A stretch of DNA of 64,000 nt from NCBI RefSeq assembly GCF_037083825.1, contig NZ_JBAPLU010000004.1:1-64000 (forward strand), read 5' to 3'. The translations under genes and the position numbers were made by a program. The notes beneath the pieces are model-generated. The model was not told the DNA's origin, did no database searches, and saw nothing but the letters and a program-made list of their open reading frames with translations. Shown in pieces: positions 62,657 through 64,000 of the stretch (its first letter is position 1; each line of letters opens with the position of its first letter). This DNA is from Klenkia sesuvii (lineage in GTDB: Bacteria > Actinomycetota > Actinomycetes > Mycobacteriales > Geodermatophilaceae).

Positions 62657-63327
62657 AGCGCCCGGGGGTCGCCGAACTCGGTGGGCATCTGCGCCGACCC
62701 GACCAGCTCCACGAGATGCTCGGTGGCCCGGCGGTGCCGCACGAGGTCGGCGATGGCCAGCACGGGCAGCCCGTGCTCCGCCGCGAACGCCGTCAACGAC
62801 ACCCCGGCGCGCATGGAGCCGTCCTCGTCCACGACCTCACCGATCACCCCGACCCCGGACAGGCCGGCCATGGTGGTCAGGTCCACGGCGGCCTCGGTGT
62901 GCCCGGCCCGCACCAGCACCCCGCCGGCGCGGGCGATGAGCGGGAACACGTGCCCGGGACGGCGGAACTCCGCCGCCGGCGCCGAGGTGAGCGCGCGCAC
63001 GGTGGCGGCGCGGTCGGCGGCCGAGACGCCGGTGGAGGTGGAGACGTGGTCGACGGTGACGGTGAACGCGGTGCCGTGGGCGTCGGTGTTGTCGGTGACC
63101 ATCAGGGGCAGCTGCAGCTCGGCGGCTCGGGCGGCGGGCATCGGGGCGCAGACGATGCCGGTGGTGTGCCGCACGAGGAAGGCCATCTGCTCACGCGTGC
63201 ACAGCTCGGCGGCGACGACCAGGTCGCCCTCGTTCTCCCGGTCGGCGTCGTCGACCACGACGACCATGCCGCCAGCGGCCAGGGCGGCGACGGCGGTCTG
63301 CACGGCCTCGCTGGGGGTGCGCTTCAC
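62611..63327 (-). CDS. ribB: 3,4-dihydroxy-2-butanone 4-phosphate synthase
   Basis: 238 aa from GTG 63327 (GTGA overlap with the flavin reductase gene). Complete RibB core: VVVVDDADRENEGDLVVAAE, MAFLVRHTTGIVCAPM, FTVTVDHVSTSTGVSAADRA, RRPGHVFPLIARAGGVL and HTEAAVDLTTMAGLSGVGVI. It makes the four-carbon precursor of riboflavin. It ends soon after the RibBA linker (AQMPTEFGDPRAL) because of a frameshift, and the last ~16 residues are out-of-frame RibA sequence. The RibA half is decayed. RibB itself looks intact and may supply flavin to neighbouring flavoenzymes. Confidence 0.88.
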   Translation of the reverse strand: MKRTPSEAVQTAVAALAAGGMVVVVDDADRENEGDLVVAAELCTREQMAFLVRHTTGIVCAPMPAARAAELQLPLMVTDNTDAHGTAFTVTVDHVSTSTGVSAADRAATVRALTSAPAAEFRRPGHVFPLIARAGGVLVRAGHTEAAVDLTTMAGLSGVGVIGEVVDEDGSMRAGVSLTAFAAEHGLPVLAIADLVRHRRATEHLVELVGSAQMPTEFGDPRALATAAPSTAPSTSYW

Positions 63328-63830
63328 GAGATGACCTCCAGTGCGGCATGCGTCCCGAAGACCCTCGAGTGGTAGGTCAGTGGTGCGCCGTCGACGGTCG
63401 CGGCGGCGGTGACCAGGCCGAGGACGACGACGTGGTCGCCACCGGTGACCAGCGAGTCGACGTCGCAGGCCAGCCACCCCGGCACGCCGGGCAACCGGGG
63501 CAGGCCGTGGTCGTCGGCCCAGTCGACGTCGGCGAACTTGTCCGGGCCCTTGCGGGCGAAGGACAGCGCCAGCGCCGACTGCGTCGCCCCCAGCACGTTG
63601 ACGCCGAACCGGCCGGTCACCCGCACCAGGGCCAGCAGGTCCGAGCCGCGGTCCAGGGAGACCAACACCATCGGCGGGTCCATCGACAGCGACGCGAACG
63701 CCGACACCGTCGTCCCGTGCGGGACGCCGTCGGCCGACACCGCGGTGATGACCGAGACCGGGGTGGCGACCCCGGCCATCACCTCGCGGAAGGCGGGCTG
63801 CAGGTCGTCGGCTCGTGGCTGAGGGTGCAT
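63324..63830 (-). CDS. flavin reductase-like protein (FMN-binding split barrel)
   Basis: 168 aa from ATG 63830, with the start codon sharing one base with the upstream MFS stop. Features of the HpaC/NADH:FMN oxidoreductase family: FREVMAGVATPVSVITAVSA, VPHGTTVSAFASLSMDPPMV, VLVSLDRGSDLLALV, RFGVNVLGATQSALALSFA and DHVVVLGLV. It reduces free FMN or FAD for a two-component monooxygenase. The partner oxygenase is not in the window and is probably to the right. It is followed, coupled, by ribB. Confidence 0.9.
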   Translation of the reverse strand: MHPQPRADDLQPAFREVMAGVATPVSVITAVSADGVPHGTTVSAFASLSMDPPMVLVSLDRGSDLLALVRVTGRFGVNVLGATQSALALSFARKGPDKFADVDWADDHGLPRLPGVPGWLACDVDSLVTGGDHVVVLGLVTAAATVDGAPLTYHSRVFGTHAALEVIS

Positions 63831-64000
63831 CAACGGCTCTTCTCGGTACGTCGCCGGCGCGCCAGGAGGAGCGTCCCCACCAGCAGCGCGAGCGTTCCGC
63901 TCCCGGTCATGGTGAGTGCCATCAGCACAGGGTTCGTGCCGTTGATGGAGACGAGCGGCACGATGGCGCCGCTGAGGCCGAACTGCGCCAGGCCCATCAC
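63830..64000 (-). CDS. MFS transporter, C-terminal end (partial)
   Basis: The last 56 residues of a gene entering from the right edge, read on the minus strand: VMGLAQFGLSGAIVPLVSI, then a hydrophobic helix (LALTMTGSGTLALLVGTLLL) and a basic end ARRRRTEKSR. The pattern is that of the last two helices of Bcr/CflA-type MFS transporters. Its stop overlaps the flavin reductase start by one base, so the three genes form one unit. Gene starts outside the window. Confidence 0.75.
   Translation of the reverse strand: MMGLAQFGLSGAIVPLVSINGTNPVLMALTMTGSGTLALLVGTLLLARRRRTEKSR

Noticed and set aside
62464..63375. Plus-strand open frames across the ribB region
   Set aside because: They are antisense to ribB and the flavin reductase; their His/Gly/Val-rich translations have no domain features.

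Overview
The window is very GC-rich actinobacterial chromosome, with GTG and TTG starts, ATGA/GTGA gene overlaps and few A/T-ending codons. It has two parts. From the left end to about 30.9 kb is a conserved housekeeping segment. Its order (rRNA end, TPR protein, HAD phosphatase, tlyA, nadK, recN, steA, mctB-like, pyrG, Nudix, xerD, parA, scpA, scpB, rluB, cmk, der) matches, from memory, the Mycobacterium tuberculosis Rv1691-Rv1713 neighbourhood. Extra envelope genes (a MraY-like membrane protein, a MurJ-like flippase, a family 4 glycosyltransferase, a large membrane protein) sit between the mctB-like gene and pyrG. I cannot name the genus from sequence alone. A non-mycobacterial actinobacterium such as a member of Geodermatophilales or a relative would fit.

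Layout 1-30,915: 3' end of 23S rRNA, 5S rRNA and a strong terminator; a TPR protein with a long disordered Arg/Gly-rich head; an SSB-like protein; DUF1015; HAD phosphatase; SCP2 protein; the tlyA-nadK-recN operon; a TetR regulator; the steA to membrane-protein operon running into pyrG and Nudix; xerD; parA and a small partner; scpA-scpB-rluB; a two-gene HEPN cassette that looks inserted; aroH-type chorismate mutase, cmk and der; and tRNA-Pro(GGG).

Layout 31-64 kb: directly behind tRNA-Pro and its terminator begins a catabolic region for aromatic, probably methoxylated, compounds. (a) A minus-strand unit of ferredoxin-type reductase, CYP199-like P450 and MDR dehydrogenase. (b) A LacI regulator with a DUF1932-type dehydrogenase, divergent from a tightly coupled plus-strand operon: MDR dehydrogenase, cupin, DUF3500, RraA-like, RidA-like, HpaH-like hydratase, HpcH/HpaI aldolase and TfdB-like flavin monooxygenase. 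(c) A tetrahydrofolate C1 module: LigM/DesA-like aryl O-demethylase and aldehyde dehydrogenase, divergent from metF-purU, followed by a LysR gene and folD. (d) A CaiB-type CoA transferase, GntR regulator and glutaryl-CoA-dehydrogenase-like gene. (e) A third MDR paralogue, a LysR regulator and a branched-chain-type ABC importer with its two ATPases fused, followed by an extra folP. (f) At the right edge a minus-strand unit of MFS exporter (cut by the window end), flavin reductase and ribB, with a decayed ribA remnant behind it.

Proposed joint function (inference): the ABC importer brings in a lignin-type aromatic acid. The P450 pair and the LigM-like enzyme remove methyl groups. MetF, FolD and PurU carry the methyl carbon from 5-methyl-THF to formate and regenerate THF, with the extra FolP possibly supporting the folate pool. 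The aldehyde dehydrogenase oxidises an aromatic aldehyde such as vanillin, and the monooxygenase/hydratase/aldolase/RraA operon handles ring hydroxylation and lower-pathway cleavage. No recognised ring-cleaving dioxygenase is present, so the cupin and DUF3500 proteins of that operon are the uncharacterised members most worth attention.
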